Of a stretch of 64,000 bases of DNA, positions 25,695 to 34,431 are shown in pieces. A program made the position numbers and the translations under genes. This DNA comes from UBA6059 sp964351595 (GTDB lineage Bacteria; Bacteroidota; Bacteroidia; Cytophagales; Cyclobacteriaceae). Under the pieces are notes generated by a model. It made no database searches, was not told where the DNA came from, and saw nothing but the letters and a program-made list of their open reading frames with translations. How positions within the stretch are numbered: position 1 is the first letter of the stretch; each line of letters opens with the position of its first letter. The stretch covers positions 1 to 64,000 of the forward strand of contig CAYGOT010000017.1 of the NCBI GenBank assembly GCA_964351595.1, given 5' to 3'.

Positions 25695-26219
25695 CTAGTG
25701 CTTTCCTTTGATTGACTTTTTCAAGTCTTCGATATAGCGCTCCTTGGATTCGAGGATCGTTTTTACTGCGTATTCTTTGTCTTCCCAGCCTTCGATACCT
25801 ACTTTCTTTTTTTCAAGGTCTTTGTACACCTGAAAGAAGTGCTCGATTTCCCTGATCAGGTGAGGGTTCACATCGTCAAGCTCTCTTATCTTATCCCAAT
25901 TGGGGTCGCTGACTGGTACGCAGAGGACTTTGGCATCCGGGCCCTTTTCATCGGTCATTTTAAAGATTCCGATAGGGCGAACCTCTATCACACAACCCGG
26001 AAAGGTAGGCTCAGTCACCAACACCAACACATCCAATGGGTCTCCATCCAGCGCAAGTGTATCTGGCACAAATCCGTAATCGCTGGGGTAAAACATAGAT
26101 GAGAAGATCATGCGGTCGAGCCGAATTACATTCTTTTCATGATCATACTCGTACTTGTTGCGGCTACCCTTAGGAATCTCTACAACTACATCTATCGAAA
26201 GGTCGGAGGTGGTGCTCAT
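25695..26219 (-). CDS. ppa: Inorganic pyrophosphatase, family I
   Basis: The 174-residue soluble PPase hydrolyses pyrophosphate to phosphate with Mg2+. Diagnostic elements are VVVEIPKGSRNKYEYD, YPSDYGFVPDTLALDGDPLDVLVL (the DxDPxD metal site) and DEKGPDAKVLCVP. Length and motifs are those of bacterial family I. It stands alone. PPi is released by nucleotide cyclases, so its proximity to the cyclase at 34.4 kb is worth noting, though ppa is a housekeeping gene. Confidence 0.95.
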   Translation of the reverse strand: MSTTSDLSIDVVVEIPKGSRNKYEYDHEKNVIRLDRMIFSSMFYPSDYGFVPDTLALDGDPLDVLVLVTEPTFPGCVIEVRPIGIFKMTDEKGPDAKVLCVPVSDPNWDKIRELDDVNPHLIREIEHFFQVYKDLEKKKVGIEGWEDKEYAVKTILESKERYIEDLKKSIKGKH

Positions 26220-26269
26220 TTTTTTTATTTCAAATTAAGCAATATGGACAAAATGAGATGCTCTTCGCG

Positions 26270-29200
26270 CTAGAAAAGGAAGCCAAACTTGAAAACCAAC
26301 AGGTCTTCTTCCTCAGTAAAAGCCATATTCAATGATAGCACCGCCTGCCCTAGAGGAGAAAGCCAAACACCGAATCCTGCACTATCATGCAGTTTACTGG
26401 ATTCTTCACCAGAGATCCATACACGACCGAAATCGTAAAAGCCGTTGATGCCGAAGCTGCCCGGGAAAAGATAGCTTCTGAAACTTCCAAGCTTGATACG
26501 CAAATCTGTGTTGTTGTAGACGGCACTCTCACCCCAAAACCTCGTTCGTCTGAAGCCCCTCAAATTGGAGAGGCCGCCAAGTTTATTGTAAGTGAAATAC
26601 TCAAAGTCTCCGAAATTTATAGCATAGCCTGTGCGATTAGCAATAGTCACCTTAGCGGGAAACTGGAAACTGTAGTAAAACGAGAAGTCACTTACCAGTT
26701 GACTGTAGTTGTTGGAAATGTCATTAAGTCCAAAATTGCCAGTCAGGGTGGTGTTGAACTTCATGCCTCGTGTCGGATAGGCCGCATGATCGGTGTTGTC
26801 AAAAGTCAAGCTTGACTGCACTCCGGAGAAGTAGAACTCCTCGAAGGCAGTCTCAGGATCGAGCCCGTTGATATCCGTATCATAGATGTACCTATCGGTA
26901 AAATCATCATCTTCCTCGCTCTCTACATGTACCTGAAACCTTTGCGTCTTCGATCCGATAGTGAAAGTGCCGTGCTCACCCAATCGCTTTCTTAAGTCCA
27001 CCGCCAGATAGCCTGATTGATATCTTGCCCGGTAATACTCTATGTCTCGATTTTCGAAATCATAAACCGACTCATTACCCAGACCAAAAAAGTTAGCCAC
27101 GTTAAAAGGTTGATTAACTTCTAATTCGGTTACGATATCCCATTTGCCAATAACCTGCGAAAATTCAGAGCGATACTTGATATTGAAGGCCTGAGTTGCA
27201 AAGGCAAAGTCTCCTAGTAGCGTATGTCGCGACTTGAAGACAGGCTTTCTCCAGCCATACTTTGTGAATATAAATCCACCGCCGATGAATAGTCCGTCAT
27301 CAGCATTAAGCGCTCCTGTCAAAAGTGGCATGAGTACGTCATATTGGAAAGCCTTTCTGTCGTAGGTATTCACCTGCGGATCGTCAGAAAGCCGCTTACT
27401 AAATGCAGTTCCATTTTCGAATTCTGTATTCTTCTTAAGATCATAAACTTTGGTCTTCTTTCCGCCATGTGCGGTTTCAGCGTTACTGATCATAAGGTCA
27501 TCGTTTTTGCCACCAATGATGCGTACCCTGATTTTATTCTTCGTCAGGCCGATCTGCTCAAAGATGTCCTCATCATCAAAGCCGTAGAGCCTGATTTCTT
27601 TGGTCTCATCAGCGAGGAAGAGCCGTTCATAAATGACCTTCTGTTTTTCGAAATCTTTGTCCGTCTTCCAGACAGTGATTTTGGTCTGATCAGCTGTGAT
27701 GCGATCTATAATGAAATGCTCGTGCTTGTCGGATCCAAGCACCTCTACTTCTTTCGCTAGAAATTCGTAGTGCTGCAGTGCGTATTCAGTAAGATTGTTC
27801 CTTCTCGACTTTAGCTTGGCGATCACTTCTTCTCCGGATAGGGCATATATTTCTTCGGGCCACTTTCGTATGGCGTTTTCTATGACCTCATCTGTCAAGC
27901 TCGCCTTGAGCTCATTGCTGATTTCTGTCCATTGCTCGCGAGTGAGTTCCGTCAGGAAAGTACGGTCGAAGTATCGCGCATTGAACATGAGACCTGATGG
28001 CCAGTCCACTTCATAGTCAAAACCTTCGAGTTTCGGGAGCGCCCATTTTTTACTTGCAATTTTGGGGAAGAAGCCCTCATTGAGAAAAAATGCCTGATCC
28101 CGATCTCTGGGTATCGGCTGATAGAGGTCGCCTTTCTCATCCTTTTTTTCGAATGTAGCCCAGCGCCACTGATCATCATGACGATCCCAGTCACCAATGA
28201 ACATATCGAATAATCGATTTCTAAGTACAAATGGCTGGTCGACTTCATTATCGTTATCCTTTTTTAGCCTTTTGATGATCTTGAGTGTGTTCTCTACATC
28301 CTCTGAGTTACCAAAAAAATCCTGATGGGTGGCGTCACCTGCAGGGCGCTCTTCATACAGGGCAAGGGTGTTTGCAAATTGAGTTTGGTGTGGCCCAAAC
28401 CTTGGATCATCAGGGATGTATACTACCTGAGGATTGGTGTGATAGATACCAGCGGCCTCAGCCATGGGAGGTATGACAAAAGCTCCATAAGGATGCCCCG
28501 CAGAGATTTGATCCTGGACTATATCTACCGCGAATGTCTTTCTCAATTCTTCGGGAATAGCATTTTCCGGATACTTTTCGATAGAGCGTAGGACGTACTG
28601 TTGGCCGTCATCAGCCTCCAGTCTGAGCGACTTGGTCTGCATACCTCCACCACGCTGGACAATCTTGAGACCACCTCGCTCACTGCCTATGTCAAATACC
28701 GGTACTTCAATTTCCTGAGCCCATTCTTTTCTGTAGTTTTCACCGAATAGTCGTTGCTGGCCTTTCTTTGACTTGTACTGATCGCTGGCATTTACTACTA
28801 CGGTGCTATCTGTAAAGTCATTGTTAGCGACATACTGCGCTATACTGGGAGGCGCCTCATATGGACGATTTCCCAGCGTCTTCTTCAGAGCTAATTCACC
28901 CTTTGGGTGCTCCTCATCCACTATCCAGTATTCGGATACGATATCACCATTGTCATAGTAATCGACGATTACGAACCCGTTTTTGCTTGCTGCATATTCA
29001 GCTTTGCCTTCTTTTTTGACATGGGTGGTTTTGGATCCTGATCCACTGATGATATAGTTCACATCATTTTTTTGGAATAACTGAAGCGTATGCTCATGTC
29101 CGGCGGCATGGATCGTGTGTGGGTATTTCTCAAACATCCCGACCATAGCATTGCGAATAGCCTTGTACTTAGGATGCTGGATGTCCTGGATGTTCCCTAT

Positions 29201-29974
29201 GACCGATCTGTAGAATGGCGATATCGAGCCAATGACGGGAAGAGGAATGTAGAGCGACTCATTTGCTTCGGTCAGTGGGAAAATGTGATTTTTGAAAGGG
29301 ATATGACCTCCGTGGATGCCGTCTGAGAACATCGGATGATGACTCACGATCAGTACTTTCTTGTGTGCATTTTCTTCCAGCATATTGCTCAAGGTGGTCA
29401 GCACCTCAGCAGTGCCTGCTACACCGCATCCATCTTCCTCTCGGGGCTTATCCCAGGGATGGAGTAGCCATTGCGTATCAATGATGATTAGTGTGATTTC
29501 TTCATTCAATGAGATTTCGATAGGGCCGGGACAGCCGTTGGCAGGAAAGAATATCTGCTCACCACCGAAGTACTCATCGACAAACTCACCTTGCTCCAAG
29601 ATTCGGGTGATCCCATCTTTATTGCCCTTTTTCCAGTCATGATTACCCGGAATCACAAATCTTCGTCCTTTAAAATCCTGAGTAATCTCAATTTGCTGTA
29701 CGATCTTATGCTCCATCTCTTCTCGATCGGGATGGTCTTTTGGCGGCAGTCCTTTGGGATAGATATTGTCTCCAAGAAAGATCACGGCGCTCTGTTCATT
29801 GGCCTGCGAGAGCTTCTCCCTGAGTACTGCCAGGTTGAGGTCTACGGGGGCATCAGGTTCCCCGGCATCTCCCATCAGATAGATAGAGTATATTTTTTTT
29901 TGCGCTAGCACTGGAGTACTAGCCAGACTAACCAATAGCCCCAATAGCAATATCTTCCCAATCCCTTTATTCAT
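26270..29974 (-). CDS. Phosphoesterase / kinase-like / Omp85-type barrel protein
   Basis: The 1,234-residue product starts at ATG 29974, which gives a signal peptide ending VLAQ. Residues 29-320 form a calcineurin-like phosphoesterase with its metal ligands (GDAGEP, LGDNIYP, PGNHDW, SHHP, AGHEHT). Residues of about 430-640 contain YVLRSIEK, then LFDMFIGDWDRH (589-599) and IPRDRDQAF (621-629). This order resembles the beta-3 lysine, catalytic loop (FAM20-type DxxIGNxDRH) and metal-binding Asp of FAM20/HipA-like kinases. Residues of about 880-1234 are beta-barrel strands of the BamA/surface-antigen kind, ending in FKFGFLF. Export to the outer membrane is expected. The kinase assignment is inference from motifs. 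It overlaps the upstream gene by eight bases. Confidence 0.75.
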   Translation of the reverse strand: MNKGIGKILLLGLLVSLASTPVLAQKKIYSIYLMGDAGEPDAPVDLNLAVLREKLSQANEQSAVIFLGDNIYPKGLPPKDHPDREEMEHKIVQQIEITQDFKGRRFVIPGNHDWKKGNKDGITRILEQGEFVDEYFGGEQIFFPANGCPGPIEISLNEEITLIIIDTQWLLHPWDKPREEDGCGVAGTAEVLTTLSNMLEENAHKKVLIVSHHPMFSDGIHGGHIPFKNHIFPLTEANESLYIPLPVIGSISPFYRSVIGNIQDIQHPKYKAIRNAMVGMFEKYPHTIHAAGHEHTLQLFQKNDVNYIISGSGSKTTHVKKEGKAEYAASKNGFVIVDYYDNGDIVSEYWIVDEEHPKGELALKKTLGNRPYEAPPSIAQYVANNDFTDSTVVVNASDQYKSKKGQQRLFGENYRKEWAQEIEVPVFDIGSERGGLKIVQRGGGMQTKSLRLEADDGQQYVLRSIEKYPENAIPEELRKTFAVDIVQDQISAGHPYGAFVIPPMAEAAGIYHTNPQVVYIPDDPRFGPHQTQFANTLALYEERPAGDATHQDFFGNSEDVENTLKIIKRLKKDNDNEVDQPFVLRNRLFDMFIGDWDRHDDQWRWATFEKKDEKGDLYQPIPRDRDQAFFLNEGFFPKIASKKWALPKLEGFDYEVDWPSGLMFNARYFDRTFLTELTREQWTEISNELKASLTDEVIENAIRKWPEEIYALSGEEVIAKLKSRRNNLTEYALQHYEFLAKEVEVLGSDKHEHFIIDRITADQTKITVWKTDKDFEKQKVIYERLFLADETKEIRLYGFDDEDIFEQIGLTKNKIRVRIIGGKNDDLMISNAETAHGGKKTKVYDLKKNTEFENGTAFSKRLSDDPQVNTYDRKAFQYDVLMPLLTGALNADDGLFIGGGFIFTKYGWRKPVFKSRHTLLGDFAFATQAFNIKYRSEFSQVIGKWDIVTELEVNQPFNVANFFGLGNESVYDFENRDIEYYRARYQSGYLAVDLRKRLGEHGTFTIGSKTQRFQVHVESEEDDDFTDRYIYDTDINGLDPETAFEEFYFSGVQSSLTFDNTDHAAYPTRGMKFNTTLTGNFGLNDISNNYSQLVSDFSFYYSFQFPAKVTIANRTGYAINFGDFEYFTYNKLGGLSNLRGFRRTRFWGESAVYNNTDLRIKLGSFRSYLFPGSFGINGFYDFGRVWISGEESSKLHDSAGFGVWLSPLGQAVLSLNMAFTEEEDLLVFKFGFLF

Positions 29975-30884
29975 TGTTACGCTGCATTTTATACTCAATG
30001 ATGTAGCCACGATCCCCTTCTCCTTCACTGGAGATCAGCATATTTCCGTTAGGCAAAAAACATATACCCTCCGGCTGACTAAGCAGTCGGGGTGGTATAG
30101 GGTAAGAAGCTTGAATTTCCCCATCATCATCTACGACTATTAGCAACTTGCCAACTGACGCGATCATATACCATTGTCGTTCGAAGGGATGTAGGGCAAT
30201 GCCAGAAGGTCTGAAGGTGATCTTTCCAGCATCATAAGATTGATTTTTGGCCGTTTCGAAAAATGCTTCAAGTTTCTTTTTGCTGATGGTGAATTCGGGA
30301 TTCTTCTTGAAATCCTCCTGGTCAAGATCATAACCATAGATGGCCTGGCCTTCCACTTTGTCTTTGTCGATTTCCGACTTCCCTTTGCAGACAAGCATCA
30401 GACGATTGCGCTCAGGATCGTATCCAAGACCTTCAAGATCATTATCCTTTGACAATGGTGTCTCGATTTTGTCAGCATCTACTTCCCGATCTTCTGATAT
30501 TTCGAAATGGTACAGGTCACCATTGCTTTTGAGCACATACGCCGTATTGTCTACTATTTCCACACCTTCATAGTCGCCACTTCCGGCAAATCGTATGGCT
30601 TTGTCAATGTCTTTTTTGTTCAGGTCGTAGAGAAACATCCGCCCTTCTTCATCGTTGATCATAGCGACCTGTGCATCCTTGTAGTAGGAGAGTCCCGAAA
30701 CTTCCTCCAGCACATAGGGTAGGAAGTACTTATTCTCTACTGCATTGAGATTGTAGCTGTATGACTTACCAGAAACATGATAGAGTGAGTCCGCCAGAGT
30801 ACGATAGGGGCGCTCACAGCTAACCTGCGATGAAAGAATTAGCAAGAGGCATAGAATAAAAAGGGGTAGTATCGTTTTACTCAT
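29967..30884 (-). CDS. SdiA-regulated-type beta-propeller protein
   Basis: The 305-residue exported protein starts at ATG 30884; a longer frame to 30944 lacks a signal at its front. An N-terminal hydrophobic segment ends in SSQVSC, which may be a relaxed lipobox. The remainder is a beta-propeller like the SdiA-regulated/esterase-like phytase group: EVSGLSYYKDAQVAMINDEEGRMFLYD, GDYEGVEIVDNTAYVLKSNGDLYHFE, LEGLGYDPERNRLMLVCKG, FRPSGIALHP, QPEGICFLPNG. It overlaps and precedes the large phosphoesterase/barrel gene, so the two are probably co-translated and may share a phosphorylated substrate. Confidence 0.75.
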   Translation of the reverse strand: MSKTILPLFILCLLLILSSQVSCERPYRTLADSLYHVSGKSYSYNLNAVENKYFLPYVLEEVSGLSYYKDAQVAMINDEEGRMFLYDLNKKDIDKAIRFAGSGDYEGVEIVDNTAYVLKSNGDLYHFEISEDREVDADKIETPLSKDNDLEGLGYDPERNRLMLVCKGKSEIDKDKVEGQAIYGYDLDQEDFKKNPEFTISKKKLEAFFETAKNQSYDAGKITFRPSGIALHPFERQWYMIASVGKLLIVVDDDGEIQASYPIPPRLLSQPEGICFLPNGNMLISSEGEGDRGYIIEYKMQRNNE

Positions 30885-31047
30885 ATCTATAAAATTATAT
30901 GTTCGGGAGCAATCAGGCTGGCGATCTGACCCAAAGGGCAACAATTAATTTTAAAAAGACATTCAATATATCTATTTTCCTTTTTCATCTTACGAAGCAA
31001 GTGTCGCATAGGCTATCCATACAAGGTTTAATTACCAAATCAATGAA

Positions 31048-32277
31048 ATGCTCATGATTTCGAAGAAGGAAATTTTGGTTGAGGTAAAGGATTATGCCGA
31101 ACGTGTACTCAAAGAGGAGTTCCCGGAAGGGCTTGTTTATCATGGGCTCGAGCACACGAGGAATGTGGTCAATGCGGCCAAAGAGATCGGCGAGCATACC
31201 CACTTGAGCAGCGAAGAGATGGAAATCGTAGAATTGGCTGCATGGTTTCACGATCTTGGGTATAAAAACTCTATTTCAGACCATGAAGAGCGTAGCGTCG
31301 AGCTAGCACAAAAATTCTTGAAAGAGCACAATCTGGATGACGACAAGATAGTAAAGGTCATGGGCTGCATCATGGCCACTAAAATGCCACAGTCTCCAAC
31401 CAATATGTTGGAAAAGATCGTCTGTGATGCCGATCTGTTGCACCTGAGTACTGATAAGTATTTTGAGCAGTCTTCTATGCTCAAAAAGGAGATCGAAAAC
31501 CTGTCAGGCGAGCAATACTCCGAGATTGACTGGATGGACTCCAACAAGACTTTTTTCAAGAAACATACGTACTTTACGGACTATGTAAATGAGAAGTACG
31601 CAGATCAGAAGCAGGAGAACCTCAAAAAAGTCAAGAAAAAATTGAAGTCTGAGAAAAAACAAGAAAAGTACATTGAAGACCTTGAGAAGTCTGTTGCGAA
31701 ACTCGAGCAGAAGCTTGCAAAAGCAAAGGACCTCAAGCCAGATCGAGGTATAGAGACGATGTTTAGATTGACATCCAAAAACCATCTGGACCTTAGCTCT
31801 ATGGCTGATAATAAGGCCAACATCATGATCTCGATTAATTCGATCATCCTGTCCATCTTGATCTCCGTGCTCTACCGTAAGCTTGAGGAGTATCCACATA
31901 TGCTCATTCCGACTATTATTTTGACTATTGTCTGCCTGGTCACTATTGTATTCTCTATTCTGGCTACCAGGCCAAATGTGACCTCAGGACTCTTCACCAG
32001 AGAAGATATTCTCAACAAGCGCACTAACCTTCTGTTCTTCGGCAACTTCCACAACATGAAGCTGGATGACTATGAGTGGGGGATGAAAGAAATGATGAAG
32101 GATGCGGATTACTTATATGGGAGCTTGACAAAGGACATATATTTCCTCGGAAAGGTGCTCGGTAAAAAATACCGAATGTTAAGAGCCGCTTATACCATTT
32201 TCATGTTTGGCTTTGTGATCGCGGTGCTCTCTTTCGCGATAGCCGAGGCATTTTTCAAAGCACCGTATCCTTACTGA
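31048..32277 (+). CDS. HD phosphohydrolase fused to Pycsar-effector (PycTM) domain
   Basis: The 409-residue protein has an N-terminal HD domain (residues 15-140) with intact metal ligands: His36 in YHGLEHT, His68-Asp69 in AAWFHDLGY, Asp127 in VCDADLLHL. A highly charged coiled coil follows (about 185-230). The C-terminal membrane domain of the Pycsar system effector family (DUF5706/PycTM) has its typical entry SMADNKANIMISINSIILSI and three helices (about 258-277, 286-306, 378-402). HD enzymes of this kind hydrolyse nucleotides or cyclic nucleotides. PycTM domains damage membranes when a cyclic pyrimidine nucleotide binds. Whether this chromosomal fusion is defensive or a housekeeping regulator is unknown. 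It is convergent with ppk1 (seven-base overlap). Confidence 0.85.
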   Translation: MLMISKKEILVEVKDYAERVLKEEFPEGLVYHGLEHTRNVVNAAKEIGEHTHLSSEEMEIVELAAWFHDLGYKNSISDHEERSVELAQKFLKEHNLDDDKIVKVMGCIMATKMPQSPTNMLEKIVCDADLLHLSTDKYFEQSSMLKKEIENLSGEQYSEIDWMDSNKTFFKKHTYFTDYVNEKYADQKQENLKKVKKKLKSEKKQEKYIEDLEKSVAKLEQKLAKAKDLKPDRGIETMFRLTSKNHLDLSSMADNKANIMISINSIILSILISVLYRKLEEYPHMLIPTIILTIVCLVTIVFSILATRPNVTSGLFTREDILNKRTNLLFFGNFHNMKLDDYEWGMKEMMKDADYLYGSLTKDIYFLGKVLGKKYRMLRAAYTIFMFGFVIAVLSFAIAEAFFKAPYPY

Positions 32278-34373
32278 TCTATCTCTTTTTTTCTGATCCA
32301 GTCGTAAGTATCAGTCTGCGCTCTAACTTCTGACTCGTTGCTTTCTTGTTTGATCGGTAGATTATTATGCTGAAAGTCGAGTCTAACGGCTTTGCAGTTA
32401 TCCTTGAGTTGAAGTTTAAGGATGTTCATGATTTCGTCCTTAAGTATACTATCGTAAACCGGGAAGGTCACCTCCACACGACGATAGAGATTGCGCTTCA
32501 TCCAATCCGCCGAACCCATAAAAAACTCAGGTGACCCGCCGTTGTGGAACACAAATACCCGCGCATGCTCCAGATAGCGATCGACTATTCGCCTGACCTT
32601 GATATTAGCGCTAAAAGGTTGATCCGGGACAAGGCAGCAAATACTCCTTACTAACAGATCAATTTTGACCCCAGCCTCACTTGCTTCATAAAGTTTATCA
32701 ATCATCCCTTGCTCCTCGAGATTGTTGATTTTGATGATTATGCTTGATGGAAGCCCTTTCCTGGCGTTGGCGATTTCCCGATCAATAAGCTCAGTGAAGC
32801 GCTCAACAATGTTGAATTGGGAGACGAGCAGATGGTCAAATTGGCTCGGATCTTCTTTTTCGCTCAGGTACAGAAAGACTCGCTTCAGCTCTGAAGTTAT
32901 CTCTTTGTGACAGGTGAGCAGTCCGTGATCGGCATAGATTTCGGCGGTCTTTTCATTGAGGTTTCCTGTGCCCAGGAAGCCGTACCTTTTTTCTCCGGTA
33001 GGGGTCTTTTTGGTGACAAGGGCTACTTTCGCGTGCACTTTTAACCCAGGGATACTGTATACAATTTTTACTCCGGCCTCTTTCATTTTGGCTGCCCACC
33101 GGAGGTTGTTGGCTTCATCAAACCGGGCTTTGAGTTCCATAAATACCAGCACCTCTTTACCATTCTTTGCCGCGCTGATCAGCGCATCACCGATGAACGA
33201 GTTGGAAGCCATCCGGTAAAATGTTACCCTTATGGTCTTGACGTCCGGGTCAATGGCTGCCTCATTAAAAAACTGTAATACGTAATCATAGCTGTGATAA
33301 GGGAAGTGCAACATTTGATCCCCCTCGTCTATGGCTGAGAAAATCAATCGATGGCGGTCAAGTACCCTGTGTCGGACAGGCTCCAAAGGGTCATTTTCCA
33401 GGCTTGGGCCGATCACATTGGGCAATTGCCAAAAGTCGTGCGAGTTGTGGTACCTGCCACCGCTCACAAGGTCTGTATTGGATAACTGGAATGCCTCTTT
33501 GAAATGGGCCACCAGACCTTTGCTGGCTTTCTTATCAAACAGAAACCTGGAGGGTATTCCCAAATTCCTTTTATTAATCTGATTTTCAATCTTTTTGACC
33601 AGGTTGCCATCAAACTCATCGTCTATCTGAAGGTCAGCGTCTTTATTGAGCTTGATATTGACGGCTTCCAGTACTTCAGCATTGGGAAAAATCAAGTCAA
33701 GATGGGCACTTACCACATCATCCAAGAAGACGAAATGATGCTGATTCTCCGTCGAGGAAAGCTTCACAAATCTCGGTAGCTTATCCGACGGGATATTGAC
33801 ATACGCATACCGGATTTCACCATTTTGTCTGAATTTCAGTTTTACTGCCAGGTAGAGCTCGCGATTATTAAGAAATGGAGGATTCTCATTCTCCCCAAAA
33901 ATATAAGGCTGCAGATAGCCCAGCACTTTGGTCTTAAAATAATAGAGGAGTGGCTCATGATGTACGCTAGGAATGGGCTCAGTGAAATAAAGCTTAAGGC
34001 CTGCCTGATCAAGTTTCCGAATCACCAATTTGACAGAAGTACCATAGCGATCTAATTGGTCAGATACAGCGTCATGGATGATCCTGAGTAACCTCTTGGG
34101 TCGAATGCCGGCCTCCTTATTGAGTTTCTTCTTGTCTATATAGGCGAGACTCCTGATGTCCGCCACGCGTACCCGAAAAAACTCATCTAGATTGGAGGAA
34201 TAAATGGCAAGGAACCTCAGTCGCTCCAGGATCGGTACCCGTTCGTCTTCGGACTCCATCAGCACCCTCTCATTAAACCTGAGCCAGCTCAGGTCACGGT
34301 CAAAATACCGGTTGATGATTTTAACCTCTTCTGATTTGCCTTCGGTCTCCGGGACTTGCTCCATAGTGTACAA
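32271..34373 (-). CDS. ppk1: Polyphosphate kinase 1
   Basis: The 700-residue enzyme reversibly polymerises the gamma phosphate of ATP into polyphosphate. It has the N domain (FDRDLSWLRFNERVLMESED), the head domain and two PLD-like catalytic domains. Active-site histidine motifs are KVHAKVALV and YADHGLLTCH; GFLGTGNLNEKTAEIY and FMGSADWMKRNLYRRVEV are also present. The start may be ATG 34373 or the ATG three codons later. It lies between the HD-PycTM gene (convergent) and the cyclase gene (same strand, 58 bases upstream), so it may be co-transcribed with the cyclase. Confidence 0.96.
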   Translation of the reverse strand: MYTMEQVPETEGKSEEVKIINRYFDRDLSWLRFNERVLMESEDERVPILERLRFLAIYSSNLDEFFRVRVADIRSLAYIDKKKLNKEAGIRPKRLLRIIHDAVSDQLDRYGTSVKLVIRKLDQAGLKLYFTEPIPSVHHEPLLYYFKTKVLGYLQPYIFGENENPPFLNNRELYLAVKLKFRQNGEIRYAYVNIPSDKLPRFVKLSSTENQHHFVFLDDVVSAHLDLIFPNAEVLEAVNIKLNKDADLQIDDEFDGNLVKKIENQINKRNLGIPSRFLFDKKASKGLVAHFKEAFQLSNTDLVSGGRYHNSHDFWQLPNVIGPSLENDPLEPVRHRVLDRHRLIFSAIDEGDQMLHFPYHSYDYVLQFFNEAAIDPDVKTIRVTFYRMASNSFIGDALISAAKNGKEVLVFMELKARFDEANNLRWAAKMKEAGVKIVYSIPGLKVHAKVALVTKKTPTGEKRYGFLGTGNLNEKTAEIYADHGLLTCHKEITSELKRVFLYLSEKEDPSQFDHLLVSQFNIVERFTELIDREIANARKGLPSSIIIKINNLEEQGMIDKLYEASEAGVKIDLLVRSICCLVPDQPFSANIKVRRIVDRYLEHARVFVFHNGGSPEFFMGSADWMKRNLYRRVEVTFPVYDSILKDEIMNILKLQLKDNCKAVRLDFQHNNLPIKQESNESEVRAQTDTYDWIRKKEIDQ

Positions 34374-34431
34374 TTCTGTTCTCGCCTGTTGCTAAAATAA
34401 GCGATCAAGGATTATCGCATTGTTAACGTTC

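Noticed and set aside
26387..26815. 142-codon plus-strand frame inside the barrel-coding end of the phosphoesterase/barrel gene
   Set aside because: It is antisense to a well-supported beta-barrel with a typical C-terminal Phe and shows no domain.
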